The notes: generated by a model not told the origin, from the sequence alone. A DNA stretch of 45,495 nucleotides from Flammeovirga aprica JL-4 (GCF_012844305.1 NZ_JABANE010000074.1:1-45495), one strand, 5' to 3'; counted from the stretch's first letter, positions 8,552-18,555 are shown. Translations and numbers: made by a program.

Positions 8552-9991
8552 ATGAAGATGAATGCTAGATTTACTATTTTATTATCTTCAATGTTTTTGT
8601 TGGCAGGATGTCTGAAGACGAAAACACAAACAGCAAAAACAGAAGAAGAAAAGCCCAATGTAATTGTCATTCTTACCGATGACCAAGGCTATGCAGATGT
8701 ATCCTTTAATGGATCAAAAGAAATAAAAACGCCTCATATAGAACGTATTGCTCATGAAGGAGTGAAATTTAATAACGGCTATGTGACGTATGCAGTCTGT
8801 GGCCCAAGTAGAATGGGTTTGATCACAGGCCGTTACCAAGACCGTTTTGGAGGATCTAGAAATCCATTGTTTGCCCCCAATGATTTATCACAGGGCTTAC
8901 CTTTATCAGAAGAAACAATTGCCACAGTCTTAGGCAGGGAAGGTTATAAAAGTATTGCTCTTGGAAAGTGGCATTTGGGTGCTCACAAAGCCTTAAGGCC
9001 ATTGAAAAGAGGGTTTGATGAGTTTTACGGTTTCCTTACAGGAGGACATAAATATTTCCCAGAAGAGTGGACGTTATCAGATATTTCAAAAGTGCAATCA
9101 CAGTTTGATGCTTATAATACCAAGCTGTTGAAAAATGATACAAGAGTAGAAGAAACAGAGTATTTAACGGATGCATTATCAAGAGAAGCGGTTGATTTTA
9201 TTGATAGAAATGCTGAAACTCCTTTCTTTATGTATTTAGCTTATAATGCACCTCATGCTCCTTTGCAAGCAACCGAAAAATATCTAAAAAGATTCGCTCA
9301 TATAGAGGATAAAAAGAGAAGAATTTACCTTGCTATGGTCAGTGCAGTAGATGATGGAGTAGGAACTATTTTAGCCAAATTGGAGGAAAAAGGTATTGAT
9401 GAGAATACCATAGTTTTCTTCTTAAGTGATAATGGTGGAGCTAAATCAAACGGTTCAAGTAATGGTGAGTTAAGAGGCTTTAAATCAAATTTATATGAAG
9501 GTGGTATTCATGTTCCTTTTGCCATGCGATGGCCGAAAATGATCAAAGGAGGGAAAGAATATAACCCTATGGTCAGCTCATTAGACATTATGGCCACTGC
9601 GGTAAATTATGCTAAAGCAACACCAAAGAATGATTTGGATGGCGTTAATATTGTTCCTTTTATAACAGGTGAAGAGCAGGGAGAACCGCATCAGAACTTG
9701 GTATGGCGAAAGTATGATGATGGACATTTTGCCATAAGATCAGGGCATATGAAATACCTTTCATTGGTCGATAAAAAAACAGGAAAAGCAAACGTTTCTG
9801 TTTATGATTTGAAGGAAGATATTTCTGAACAAAATGCTTTAGAAAACAAAGAAGAAACAGTCAGAAAGGCATTTATCAACACGTTTGAAGAATGGAAAAG
9901 TCAAACTACTGTTCCAAACTTTTTAGGGTTGAGGCAGAATGATGAATACAACAAATTACATCCTAATCGCTTTAAAACAGAAGTGTATTAA
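8552..9991 (+). CDS. S1-family sulfatase lipoprotein
   Basis: A lipobox (LLAGC, Cys at about residue 20) anchors the protein. The N-terminal metal site VILTDDQGYADV (about 38-49) and the formylglycine motif C83-G-P-S-R with LITG are intact, as are GKWHLG (about 142-147) and FFLSDNGG. Cys83 must be converted to formylglycine by a maturase that is not in this window. The sulfatase hydrolyses sulfate esters on sugars. Length (479 aa) is normal for secreted S1 polysaccharide sulfatases; I cannot fix the subfamily or the sulfate position. It lies between SusD and the GH2 galactosidase on the same strand, which supports action on imported or surface-bound sulfated galactan oligosaccharides. Confidence 0.9.
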   Translation: MKMNARFTILLSSMFLLAGCLKTKTQTAKTEEEKPNVIVILTDDQGYADVSFNGSKEIKTPHIERIAHEGVKFNNGYVTYAVCGPSRMGLITGRYQDRFGGSRNPLFAPNDLSQGLPLSEETIATVLGREGYKSIALGKWHLGAHKALRPLKRGFDEFYGFLTGGHKYFPEEWTLSDISKVQSQFDAYNTKLLKNDTRVEETEYLTDALSREAVDFIDRNAETPFFMYLAYNAPHAPLQATEKYLKRFAHIEDKKRRIYLAMVSAVDDGVGTILAKLEEKGIDENTIVFFLSDNGGAKSNGSSNGELRGFKSNLYEGGIHVPFAMRWPKMIKGGKEYNPMVSSLDIMATAVNYAKATPKNDLDGVNIVPFITGEEQGEPHQNLVWRKYDDGHFAIRSGHMKYLSLVDKKTGKANVSVYDLKEDISEQNALENKEETVRKAFINTFEEWKSQTTVPNFLGLRQNDEYNKLHPNRFKTEVY

Positions 9992-10149
9992 TAGTAGAGT
10001 TTATTTCAGTAGTGTGGAAAGATGTGTGCGGTCAAATACTGTGAGGTTCTTATCCAATCTCCAGTGTACTTATTAGCAAAACAGTTTAGATTAAGCATAT
10101 AATGAACAGAATGTGTGATAGTAATAATTTTAGGTTACAAGTTTAGAGA

Positions 10150-10182
10150 GAGTACAGAAGTCGTTTTACTTCGTCTGTACTC
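10150..10182. repeat. perfect 9-bp intergenic hairpin upstream of the GH2 gene
   Basis: GAGTACAGA (10150-10158) pairs with TCTGTACTC (10174-10182) around a 15-nt loop. There is no T tract, so it is not a standard terminator. It sits 83 bp before the GH2 start. It may be an operator, an mRNA structure, or a distant member of the hairpin families described elsewhere. The rest of 9992-10265 shows nothing I can assign. Confidence 0.4.
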
Positions 10183-10265
10183 ACAGTAATTGAAATACAG
10201 CTATTCAGAACATTCAAGCCAAACTGAAAAATAGTAGACATTAGGTTGTTAAATAATTAAATCAG

Positions 10266-13200
10266 ATGAAGAGAATAATATTAATTTTTCTACTTTCCCT
10301 TACCCATTATTTAGGTATTGCTCAGGAAAAGGAAAACTGGAACAATCCAGAAGTCATAAGCGTCAATAAACTAAAACCCGTCGCTGATTTTATCCATTTT
10401 ACATCGGATGATTTTAAAGGTGAACAAAAAGATTTATCTAATTATATTTTACTTAACGGACCATGGAAATTTAAATGGTCAAAAAACAATACACTAAAAC
10501 CGAAAGATTTTTATCAACTGGATTACAATACCACTCAATGGAAGGAATTAGAGGTGCCCGCAGATTGGCAGATGCATGGTTATGGTTTTCCTATTTATAC
10601 CAATATTATTTACCCTTTTAAAAAAGATGCTCCCAATGCTCCAACGGAGTTCAACCCGGTAGGAAGTTATAAAAGGACGTTTACGGTGGATCAAGATTGG
10701 TTGAGAGAAAAAGATATCACTTTACATTTTGCTGGGGTTAATTCTGCTTTTACCGTTTGGGTAAATGGACAGGAAGTGGGGTATGCACAAGGTTCAAAAA
10801 CTCCAGCTGAATTTGATGTAACTGATGTTGTAAAGGTAGGAGAAAATCAAATTGCAGTGGAAGTGCACAGATGGTGCGATGGTTCCTATCTGGAAGATCA
10901 AGATTTTTGGAGATTGAGTGGTATTGAGAGAGATGTGTATTTATATGCAACAGAGAAGGTAGCTTTTCAAGATATTCAGGTTAATGCATCTTTAGAAAAG
11001 ACGGCGTATAAAGATGGAATGTTATCCTATACAGTTGAATTAAAAACAGCAAATAAAGAAGCATCACTTGAGGTAAGAGTGAAAGATAAAACAACCATTC
11101 TCTTTCAAAAAAGCTATACAATTGAAGCAAAAGCAACCTCTTCAACTCTAGTCATCAATGAGGCTTTGAAGCTCCTTGAAAACATCAAAAAATGGTCAGC
11201 AGAAGCTCCAAATCTTTATCAAATGGAATTTCTATTAAAAGATAAAGAGGGAAAAGTGTTGGATGCTACTTATCAAAAAATAGGATTCAGAACTTCAGAA
11301 ATTGTAGATGGTGAGTTGTTAGTCAATGGTCAGCCGATTTTGATTAAAGGTGTTAACAGACATGAGCATCACCCTCAAAACGGACATGTGGTAACAAGGG
11401 AAGAGATGTTACAGGATATAATTGATTTGAAAAAATATAACCTTAATGCGGTTAGAACTTCACATTACCCCAACGACCCTTATTTCTATCAATTGTGTGA
11501 TGAATATGGAATATATGTTTGTGATGAAGCTAATATTGAAACACATGGTTACGGTTATAAACCAGAAGAAACTTTAGCTAATGATTCTGTTTTCAAAGAA
11601 CAGCATATTGATAGAGTGAGAAGAATGGTGAAGAGAGATATTAATCATCCATCAGTGATTTTTTGGTCAATGGGAAATGAAGCAGGAAATGGTGCCAACT
11701 TCAAAAATGCTTATGATTGGCTGAAAAGTTATGACTTGACAAGGCCTGTAATGTATGAACGTTCGGAACGCTTTATAAAGAATGATGTAATAACTACCGA
11801 TATCACGGCTTGGATGTACAGCCCTTTAAATAAAATAATGGATTATTTGAAGTTGCAGGAAAGGTTACCTTCAGCAAAGAAAAGACCTTTTATCTGGGCT
11901 GAATATGCTCACGCAATGGGTAACAGTACAGGTAATTTCAAAGACAATTGGGATGTAGTTAGAAATGAAAAATACTTCCAAGGTGGCTTTATCTGGGATT
12001 GGCAAGATCAAGGTTTAGAAGATAAGGATAATGAAGGAAATATCTTTTATAAATACGGTGGTGATTATGCACCGGATAGTATTCACACTGATATGAACTT
12101 CTGTGCGAATGGGATTATAGGGTCCGATAGAACACCGCATCCAGGAATTTTTGAAGTGAAACATGTATACCAGAATTATCATTTTGATCAAGTTTCTACA
12201 ACTGAATATTCGATCTATAATGAGAACTTCTTTATCACTTCAAAAGGTGTGAAATTGGAATATGAAATACTAGAAAATGGTATTTCAATCATAAAGAAAT
12301 ATCTTCCATTAAACGAAATCCAACCTCAAGAAAAACTTGGTTTTGAGGTGGAGTTACGAAAGGATCTTCACCCAGAAAAAGAATATTTTATCAATTTCTA
12401 CCTTAAAAAAGACAAGGACCAACTCTTGGGAAATGATCATTTAATCGCTTCAGGTCAATTCCTAATTCAGGCACCTTCAAAAGCTGAGGTTGCTACAGAA
12501 TTCAAAGGCAAAAAGCTGAAAGTGAAGAAAGAAAGTAAAGGTTTTCAGGTCATTGGAGCCGATTTTAAATTAGAATTTGATCATCAAGGTATTGGCTTAA
12601 AAAGTTATACTTATAAAGGAGAGAATCTATTAGGTATTCGCCCAGAATTATCTTTCTGGAGAGCACCAACAGACAATGATTATGGAGCTTGGAAACCGAT
12701 CAGGAAAGGCAATCAAGAATACTATGCTTTCAGAGATCATGCTTCTAATTTTAAATTCAAATCTGTAGAAATTCAAAAAGGAAAAACAGCAATTGAGGTC
12801 GTCTATATTTTAGAGAATACTGCTTTGGATCTTCAAAATAAAATCACTTATACAATAGGATTAAATGGAGAAGTGGAATTGGATTCAAAGCTAGAAGGAA
12901 TAGACCCTGAGTTCTTCAAATATGCACCAAGATATGGCATTAATATAGGGATGAAAAAGGCTTTCAATAAGGTGAAATATTATGGTAAAGGGCCTTATGA
13001 AAATTACATTGACAGAAATGAAAGTGCTACAGTTGGATTATATAAAACGACAGCACAGGAAATGTATTTTCCCTATATCAGACCGCAAGCCACAGGAAAC
13101 AGAACTGATGTTAGATGGTTTACATGTGAAGATAAAACGCAAAAAGGAATGCTTTTTAAAGCCGAGAAAACGTTTGAATTTTCAGTATTACCTTACAGCA

Positions 13201-13427
13201 CAGCACAATTAGATGGTGGGACAATTAAATCACCTACACACACCAATGATTTAAAAGAAACGGACTTTGTCTATATCAAAATTTCGTCAAAAGAAATTGG
13301 TGTAGGCGGTGATAACAGCTGGGATATGAAAGCTTTAGCACATAAGAAATACAGATTGGTACCAGCTGATTATCACCTTAAAATCACATTGTCTCCCTCT
13401 CACAACAACAACCGACAAGTACAATGA
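10266..13427 (+). CDS. GH2 beta-galactosidase (LacZ-type)
   Basis: A signal peptide (about 19 residues, ending GIAQ) precedes the full LacZ architecture in 1053 aa: sugar-binding jelly roll (NGPWKFKWSKN, GSYKRTFTVDQDW, WRLSGIERDVYLY), Ig-like domain, TIM barrel, and the C-terminal small-chain domain (FWRAPTDNDYGAW, YYGKGPYENY). The predicted acid/base is E472 in SMGNEAGNG and the nucleophile E546 in WAEYAHAMGNS, a spacing close to that of E. coli LacZ. It also keeps RHEHHPQNGHV and RTSHYPNDP. It releases terminal beta-galactose from oligosaccharides, presumably in the periplasm. Its stop overlaps the start of the next sulfatase by 4 bp (ATGA), so desulfation and galactose release are translationally coupled. 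Confidence 0.93.
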   Translation: MKRIILIFLLSLTHYLGIAQEKENWNNPEVISVNKLKPVADFIHFTSDDFKGEQKDLSNYILLNGPWKFKWSKNNTLKPKDFYQLDYNTTQWKELEVPADWQMHGYGFPIYTNIIYPFKKDAPNAPTEFNPVGSYKRTFTVDQDWLREKDITLHFAGVNSAFTVWVNGQEVGYAQGSKTPAEFDVTDVVKVGENQIAVEVHRWCDGSYLEDQDFWRLSGIERDVYLYATEKVAFQDIQVNASLEKTAYKDGMLSYTVELKTANKEASLEVRVKDKTTILFQKSYTIEAKATSSTLVINEALKLLENIKKWSAEAPNLYQMEFLLKDKEGKVLDATYQKIGFRTSEIVDGELLVNGQPILIKGVNRHEHHPQNGHVVTREEMLQDIIDLKKYNLNAVRTSHYPNDPYFYQLCDEYGIYVCDEANIETHGYGYKPEETLANDSVFKEQHIDRVRRMVKRDINHPSVIFWSMGNEAGNGANFKNAYDWLKSYDLTRPVMYERSERFIKNDVITTDITAWMYSPLNKIMDYLKLQERLPSAKKRPFIWAEYAHAMGNSTGNFKDNWDVVRNEKYFQGGFIWDWQDQGLEDKDNEGNIFYKYGGDYAPDSIHTDMNFCANGIIGSDRTPHPGIFEVKHVYQNYHFDQVSTTEYSIYNENFFITSKGVKLEYEILENGISIIKKYLPLNEIQPQEKLGFEVELRKDLHPEKEYFINFYLKKDKDQLLGNDHLIASGQFLIQAPSKAEVATEFKGKKLKVKKESKGFQVIGADFKLEFDHQGIGLKSYTYKGENLLGIRPELSFWRAPTDNDYGAWKPIRKGNQEYYAFRDHASNFKFKSVEIQKGKTAIEVVYILENTALDLQNKITYTIGLNGEVELDSKLEGIDPEFFKYAPRYGINIGMKKAFNKVKYYGKGPYENYIDRNESATVGLYKTTAQEMYFPYIRPQATGNRTDVRWFTCEDKTQKGMLFKAEKTFEFSVLPYSTAQLDGGTIKSPTHTNDLKETDFVYIKISSKEIGVGGDNSWDMKALAHKKYRLVPADYHLKITLSPSHNNNRQVQ

Positions 13428-14899
13428 AATTAATCAGCACTCTTTCTATACTTTTTATAGTAAGTATAATTTACAGTTGCTCATCACCCAATGCCAAAAC
13501 GATGAGCAACACATCAAAAGATCAACCTCCTAACATCGTTTATATTTTGGCAGATGACTTGGGTTACGGAGACTTGGGATGTTATGGACAAGAACAGATT
13601 GAAACACCAAACATTGATCTTTTGGCAAAAAATGGCATGCTTTTCACCAATCATTATGCTGGAAGTTCTGTGTGTGCTCCTTCAAGATCTACTTTTCTAA
13701 CTGGGCTACACACAGGACATACTTCTATCAGGGGAAATAAATTTGCCAAGGAGATTGGAGAGGGACAAGTACCGTTGTCTACTGAATGCCTTACGGTAGG
13801 GGAACTGCTAAAGGAAAAGGGATATACAACAGGAGCTTTCGGGAAATGGGGCTTAGGTTATCCGGGTTCTGAGGGAGATCCCAATCAACTGGGTTTTGAT
13901 GTCTTCTATGGTTATAATTGCCAAAGACAAGCCCACCGTTATTACCCTCAACACTTATGGCACAATGATCAGAAAGTGGCATTAGAAGGAAATGATTTTA
14001 CCAATAAAGTAACCTATTCAGGTGATGTGATTCATCAGAAAGTACTGGAGTTTATTGATGAAAATAAAGACAAACCTTTCTTTTTGTACTATCCGAATTT
14101 GATTCCGCATGCAGAGTTATTATTACCTGAAGGAGAATTGATGCAGAAATACAGTAAGAAATTTGGTAAAGAAGTGGGGTATGTAAACCATAAAAAAGGC
14201 TCTGAGTATGGAGATGAAGATTTTATGATCACACGTTATTCCTCACAGCCTGAACCTCGAGCAACTTATGCCGCAATGGTAGAACTTTTAGACCGACAAG
14301 TAGGTGAGGTGATTCAGAAATTAGAAGAGAACGGTTTAATGGAAAACACTATCGTGATTTTTACTTCAGATAACGGACCTCATACGGAAGCAGGTGCAGA
14401 TCCTCAGTTTTTCAATAGCAATGGAGGATTAAGAGGGCTGAAAAGAGATCTTTATGAAGGAGGAATTCGAGTGCCAATGATTGTACGTTGGGATGGAGTG
14501 GTACCCAAGGAGAGCAAATCAGATCATGTTTCCGCATTCTGGGATATGCTCCCTACTTTTGGTGAGATTGCAGAAACTAACTTCAATCAGCAGGTAGATG
14601 GGATTTCCATTTTACCAACTTTAAAAGGAATAAAGCAACCTACCCATGATTACCTCTATTGGGAATTTCATGAACAGGGAGGAAGACAAGCTGTAAGACA
14701 AGGGAACTGGAAATTACTAAAACAAAATACCTTCAATAAGGAGAAAACTACCATCGAGCTCTTCAATTTAGATGAAGATCCTTCAGAAGTAAATGATTTA
14801 TCAGACGATTATCCGGGAAAAGTACAGCATTTGCTGGAAATTATGGATAGAGAACATACGCCATCAAAGGAATTTCCAAAGTTTGATACTGTAAGCTAA
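13424..14899 (+). CDS. S1-family arylsulfatase-like lipoprotein
   Basis: The N-terminus has a lipobox (SIIYSC, Cys at about residue 19). Motifs: YILADDLGYGDLG (metal-binding Asp pair), formylglycine site C84-A-P-S-R-S-T with FLTG, and FTSDNGPH. The usual GKWHLG is GKWGLG here, so the His of that loop is replaced by Gly. At 491 aa it resembles cerebroside-sulfatase/arylsulfatase A-type S1 enzymes. The ATG sits inside the GH2 stop (ATGA), so it depends on GH2 translation. It is the last gene of the SusC/SusD-linked cluster; a 22-bp perfect inverted repeat follows. Substrate inferred as a sulfated galacto-oligosaccharide; the position attacked is unknown. Confidence 0.88.
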   Translation: MKLISTLSILFIVSIIYSCSSPNAKTMSNTSKDQPPNIVYILADDLGYGDLGCYGQEQIETPNIDLLAKNGMLFTNHYAGSSVCAPSRSTFLTGLHTGHTSIRGNKFAKEIGEGQVPLSTECLTVGELLKEKGYTTGAFGKWGLGYPGSEGDPNQLGFDVFYGYNCQRQAHRYYPQHLWHNDQKVALEGNDFTNKVTYSGDVIHQKVLEFIDENKDKPFFLYYPNLIPHAELLLPEGELMQKYSKKFGKEVGYVNHKKGSEYGDEDFMITRYSSQPEPRATYAAMVELLDRQVGEVIQKLEENGLMENTIVIFTSDNGPHTEAGADPQFFNSNGGLRGLKRDLYEGGIRVPMIVRWDGVVPKESKSDHVSAFWDMLPTFGEIAETNFNQQVDGISILPTLKGIKQPTHDYLYWEFHEQGGRQAVRQGNWKLLKQNTFNKEKTTIELFNLDEDPSEVNDLSDDYPGKVQHLLEIMDREHTPSKEFPKFDTVS

Positions 14900-14980
14900 T
14901 TTTTGAGTTAAGAGTTAAGAGGCCCACATTATATGTAAAAACCATTTTACGGACCATATCTTAACTCTTAACTCAAAAAT
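14899..14980. terminator. 22-bp perfect inverted repeat between convergent genes (family 2, copy B)
   Basis: The arm 14,899-14,920 (ATTTTTGAGTTAAGAG...) is the exact reverse complement of 14,959-14,980, with 38 bp between, which include ACCATTTTACGGACCAT. It separates the convergent sulfatase and DUF4139 genes and has T runs on both sides, so it can stop transcription both ways. The loop and arms resemble the dispersed family 2 elements. Confidence 0.65.
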
Positions 14981-14983
14981 AGA

Positions 14984-16612
14984 TTAATTAACATCCAGCG
15001 GTTCATACCCTTTTGCAGGATATTCGACTTCATATTGCAGTATAATTTCTTTAGATTTCTGAGCATCTAGACTAAAATTCCATTCCACTTCACCCGTTTC
15101 TTTATCATAAGTGCCTTTACTCATTTCAAGTGGGGTAACAATAATTTGGTCGTTGACTGAAATAGGAATTTGATCTAGAATTTCAATATTTATATCCTTC
15201 GATTTATTATTTTTCACCGTGATTTTCCATGCTCTATTGGCTCTTTTCTTATTACCAAACGAACGTTTTCTTTCCATCTGATAAGCTCTTTCTCTATTGA
15301 CAATAATACTCTCATCCTTCCCTAAAGAGATCTCTAAAGTATCTTTATGTTGTGTAGAAGATAAATAGGTAGTACCTATAAATTGATCTTCGAAATAGAC
15401 ATTCGCATCTCCAGCTATAAAATTATACTTGCCCCAGTTGGTCACTTTTCCAAGAAGGAAAACATCACAACCTTGTTTTGGAATCGCTCTATAAGTGTAA
15501 AGAGCATCAATTTTCTCGGTCTTCAGCTCTATTGCTTTCTTTCTTGTATTATTCGGGATGCTGTATTTTTGATTGATTTGATACGTAAATTGAGTTTGGT
15601 AAGAGGATTGATTTAACACCCAACTCAATGAAGTTGCTATTTCTTCCTCAACCTCTTCTTCTTCTACCTCTACAGCTCCCCAATTGTCTTGAGATGACTT
15701 TTTGTAAGAAGGAGCGGAATAAACCTTTGCAGATTGTTGTACCATCCTATTTTGTTGTAAAGCTACTAAATCCAGGTATTTAGGATTTAGTTTAGGAAGA
15801 CGGTTTCTTTCAGAAGGAGCACCTGAAGAGATGCTTATAGAGACATCATTCCAGTCTACTCCTGACCTTTGATAAATATTAGCTTTAAAAACCACATTAA
15901 AAGGGCTATTAATATCTGTAGCCAAAATATCATAAGTCGGTGTCCATCCCACTTGATTCACAATATATTTCAGCAGGTAATCAATACTTTTCGCTTTATC
16001 GGATTGAATAGTGACCATAACATTATTATAATGCGAAATATGGTCCCTTGAGATCATAGAAAGTTCTTTATTCAGTTTTTCAATTTCTAGTTTCAGAACA
16101 ATCACTTCTTTCTGGTACGTACTTTTTTCTTTTTCAACCTGAAGTCTTTTATCATGAAAAAACGCCAAGGCACTTTTCAATTCACTCAAGTTTAAATTAC
16201 TCGAACTGATTGTTTTATTGGCTTCGAGAAGCTCCAAGTCTTTATTCAGTATTTCAAGATAAGTTTCTTTTTCAAATACTTTTTCTTTAAGCTGATCAAT
16301 CTTACTTTTCAGCTCACTGTAGGCTTTATTGTCTCTCAATTCAACCTTATCGTATTCGCTGTCAATAGAAAGGACCCTCACGCCTTTAGTCTGAAACTGA
16401 ATAGTGTTTGTAACAATCTGATGAGACAATTTTTTGAAAACCAATACGCTTTTGCCTTGAGGGACATTTACTGAAGCACTTCTTTCCACACTTGCAGAAT
16501 TAGTATAAACGGTAACGTTATTTATTTTGGAACTTACCTCTATTTGATCATTTGCTGAGGTGAAAAGCGGTAGATAAAAAATGATCAGAAATAATGTGAT
16601 GTATTTTTTCAT
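14984..16612 (-). CDS. DUF4139 (mucoidy inhibitor-like) secreted protein
   Basis: A signal peptide (about 20 residues, ending TSAN) precedes the N-terminal DUF4140-type domain (NVTVYTNSASVERSASVNVPQGKSVLVFKKL). A coiled coil follows at about 110-200, then the DUF4139 beta-rich domain (YIVNQVGWTPTYDILATDI, YQRSGVDWNDVSISISSG) to the end (EILDQIPIS, EVEWNFSLD). At 542 aa the length fits the family. Proteins of this family are widespread in Bacteroidota; their molecular role is not established, though one relative is called mucoidy inhibitor A. An EVEEEEVEEE acidic stretch lies at about residue 320. It faces the sulfatase gene tail to tail across a perfect inverted repeat and shows no link to polysaccharide use. 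Confidence 0.85.
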   Translation of the reverse strand: MKKYITLFLIIFYLPLFTSANDQIEVSSKINNVTVYTNSASVERSASVNVPQGKSVLVFKKLSHQIVTNTIQFQTKGVRVLSIDSEYDKVELRDNKAYSELKSKIDQLKEKVFEKETYLEILNKDLELLEANKTISSSNLNLSELKSALAFFHDKRLQVEKEKSTYQKEVIVLKLEIEKLNKELSMISRDHISHYNNVMVTIQSDKAKSIDYLLKYIVNQVGWTPTYDILATDINSPFNVVFKANIYQRSGVDWNDVSISISSGAPSERNRLPKLNPKYLDLVALQQNRMVQQSAKVYSAPSYKKSSQDNWGAVEVEEEEVEEEIATSLSWVLNQSSYQTQFTYQINQKYSIPNNTRKKAIELKTEKIDALYTYRAIPKQGCDVFLLGKVTNWGKYNFIAGDANVYFEDQFIGTTYLSSTQHKDTLEISLGKDESIIVNRERAYQMERKRSFGNKKRANRAWKITVKNNKSKDINIEILDQIPISVNDQIIVTPLEMSKGTYDKETGEVEWNFSLDAQKSKEIILQYEVEYPAKGYEPLDVN

Positions 16613-16802
16613 AAGATTAAGAATAGTTATTTAATTTGACTGAATGTTATAGTACTTATTAAGACATCTGAATAGCAAAACAGGAAACTAATAAGGGTGT
16701 TTTTTATAGATTGATAACATTTTATACACATCATAGTCAAAAAATAAGCCACGGACCTAATTGGGCAGTGGCTAACAAGTTTAATGAAAAGTCTTTTAAC
16801 AC

Positions 16803-16834
16803 AAAAAAAGGATTAAGTGAGTACCTAATCCTTT
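16803..16834 (-). terminator. terminator of the small secreted protein gene
   Basis: On the - strand AAAGGATTA and TAATCCTTT pair (16,807-16,834) and run into seven T residues (16,803-16,809 as A on the + strand). Confidence 0.75.
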
Positions 16835-16879
16835 CTTTTAACGATTGTTGTATGTTTTATTATGGCTTGAAAGAAGTTG

Positions 16880-17299
16880 TTATTTTGAAACAACATTTTC
16901 TTCAATAATGCTCACTTTATTTTTGTCAATCGGTATTGTGATTGTAATTTCATAACGACCGTCATAAGCATATGACTCACGAGTTACGTCAGTTAAATTT
17001 GCTTCGAATTGATCGATCATTGGGATAGCGGCATTTGATGCTTCAGCCTCAGCATAAATTTCATATTCAGGCTTGCTTACCACATTCACCTTCATAATAC
17101 CTCTTTTATGATTATATGTATATGTATAAACAATGTCATTGAAATTATCATTGTCCATATCTTTTCCTTCTGCGTTAGAAACAAAGGCTCTTCTTTCTTT
17201 TACATAATGTAAAGTTCCAGCATCTGTTTCAATTGATTGAGCTTGTAATGAGAATATTGTTCCGATAAATAAAAGTGATGTGATGATTAAATTTTTCAT
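16880..17299 (-). CDS. small secreted protein of unknown function
   Basis: A 139-aa protein with a clear signal peptide (MKNLIITSLLFIGTIFSLQA, cleavage before QS). The mature part is a probable all-beta domain: alternating polar/hydrophobic stretches such as NDIVYTYTYNHKRGIMKVNVV and DGRYEITITIP. No Cys in the mature part and no motif I recognise. A terminator follows directly and the next upstream gene (LysR) is about 255 bp away, so it is a single-gene unit. No function can be given. Confidence 0.65.
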   Translation of the reverse strand: MKNLIITSLLFIGTIFSLQAQSIETDAGTLHYVKERRAFVSNAEGKDMDNDNFNDIVYTYTYNHKRGIMKVNVVSKPEYEIYAEAEASNAAIPMIDQFEANLTDVTRESYAYDGRYEITITIPIDKNKVSIIEENVVSK

Positions 17300-17554
17300 G
17301 ATTATTTAAAAGGTTTTTATTTTTGTAATAATTTTAATCTAATCAACGTCATACAGTTACGAAAGGTGTAAATCATTAGGAATGATTAAGTAAACGAATG
17401 GTAACAATTTTGTATTTTCCTGAATCAAATTTTCAAAAACCAACTTTTTGGTTAACAGGAAACTATGCTATTTTCTTTATATGCACTGTGCACTTTTAAA
17501 TAAATCATGAAAATATATTATGTTTTACACTAAACATAAATGGGGTTTATTTTT

Positions 17555-18478
17555 TTATAAAATAATTTCATGAATTTCATCAAATCTCTTTTTAAAGATC
17601 TCTTCAACATAGTGCAACTCGTTTTTTGACTTCAAATCTGACCTCGATGCGAAGTAGAGCGTATTGTCCGTACTCACTTTTCCTTCCCAAACTAATTGGA
17701 TATTTCCTTCGGCGATAGCCTCTTTACATAAAAAGTCAGGAACAAGCGCCAAACCATCAGCATGATAGAGGCATCGAATGATAGAAGTAATGTTCGGTAG
17801 GATGAAGTTGGGTTTAAAGGCAGGCTTCTTTCCTAAATTCTCAAACCAGAATCTTCTAAAATGCTCCATTTCATTGGAGGCACTGTACCAAGTCTTTTGT
17901 TGAAGTGCTTCTTCTAAAGGTTTCCATTTTTTAGCTTTGATCAGTTCGTCTATCTCAGAAGTATCTACATGCTTACCCGCAATCAGAATTATTCTTTCTT
18001 TCGAAAATGGAGTGTAAGTCACTTGTTGGTTTTTGGTGTCGGGAGTTTTGGGAGTAATCACAAGGTCGAGTAAACCATTACTTAAGTCTTTAATTAAATC
18101 AATATGACTTCCGAATTTCGCAATAAGATCAAATTCCAATTGAGGTACTTTAGGTTCAAGAATCAATTGAAACATTTCCGAACACATCCCAATATGTAAA
18201 GAAGGTTTACGTTCTTGTGAAGTTCGTCTAAAATGCTGCTCAGCCTTTTCCAGTTTCTCCACAGAGCCAATAATATATTCATATAAGAACTTCCCCTCCT
18301 CAGTAGGAATCATCTTTCTGGAGGTCCTTTCAAAAAGCTTTTTACCAATATAAGCTTCTAAAGCATTAAGGTGCACACTTACACCGGGTTGTGAAGAATA
18401 TAAAGCATTAGCCGCTTTGGTGAGCGTTCCATTTTCATAGACTTCTTTAAAAGTTCTGTACCATTCTAAATTGACCAT
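17555..18478 (-). CDS. LysR-family transcriptional regulator
   Basis: The N-terminal winged helix is typical (WYRTFKEVYENGTLTKAANAL, SSQPGVSVHLNALEAYIGKKLFERTSRKMIPTEEG, about residues 5-60), followed by a linker helix and a two-lobe effector domain (about 90-300). At 307 aa it has standard length. It is divergent from the MdaB-type reductase gene with 152 bp between them, the classic arrangement for a LysR protein that controls its divergent neighbour, often in response to electrophiles or quinones. It has its own -7 box (TACCTTTG on this strand). The regulated gene is inferred from position only. Confidence 0.9.
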   Translation of the reverse strand: MVNLEWYRTFKEVYENGTLTKAANALYSSQPGVSVHLNALEAYIGKKLFERTSRKMIPTEEGKFLYEYIIGSVEKLEKAEQHFRRTSQERKPSLHIGMCSEMFQLILEPKVPQLEFDLIAKFGSHIDLIKDLSNGLLDLVITPKTPDTKNQQVTYTPFSKERIILIAGKHVDTSEIDELIKAKKWKPLEEALQQKTWYSASNEMEHFRRFWFENLGKKPAFKPNFILPNITSIIRCLYHADGLALVPDFLCKEAIAEGNIQLVWEGKVSTDNTLYFASRSDLKSKNELHYVEEIFKKRFDEIHEIIL

Positions 18479-18503
18479 AATCTTATCTATTAAAATTTTA
18501 ATA

Positions 18504-18511
18504 CAAAGGTA
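18504..18511 (-). promoter_or_regulatory. -7 box TACCTTTG of the LysR gene
   Basis: The - strand reads TACCTTTG, an exact TAnnTTTG match, 26 bp before the LysR start. It lies in the shared divergent region, so LysR could repress itself from a site here. Confidence 0.55.
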
Positions 18512-18547
18512 TAAAATGTATTATTTTTATGATAGTAAAACGTATCT

Positions 18548-18555
18548 TACTTTTG
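18548..18555 (+). promoter_or_regulatory. -7 box TACTTTTG of the mdaB-like gene
   Basis: TACTTTTG matches TAnnTTTG and lies about 75 bp upstream of the ATG at 18,631. The interval between this and the LysR box (18,512-18,547) is the likely LysR binding region. Confidence 0.55.

Noticed and set aside
16711..16908. 65-codon + frame downstream of the small secreted gene
   Set aside because: It spans the terminator hairpin at 16,803-16,834 and overlaps the end of the - strand gene.
17502..17525. TATGTTT...AAACATA hairpin after the LysR gene as terminator
   Set aside because: The stem pairs, but there is no T run after it on the - strand.
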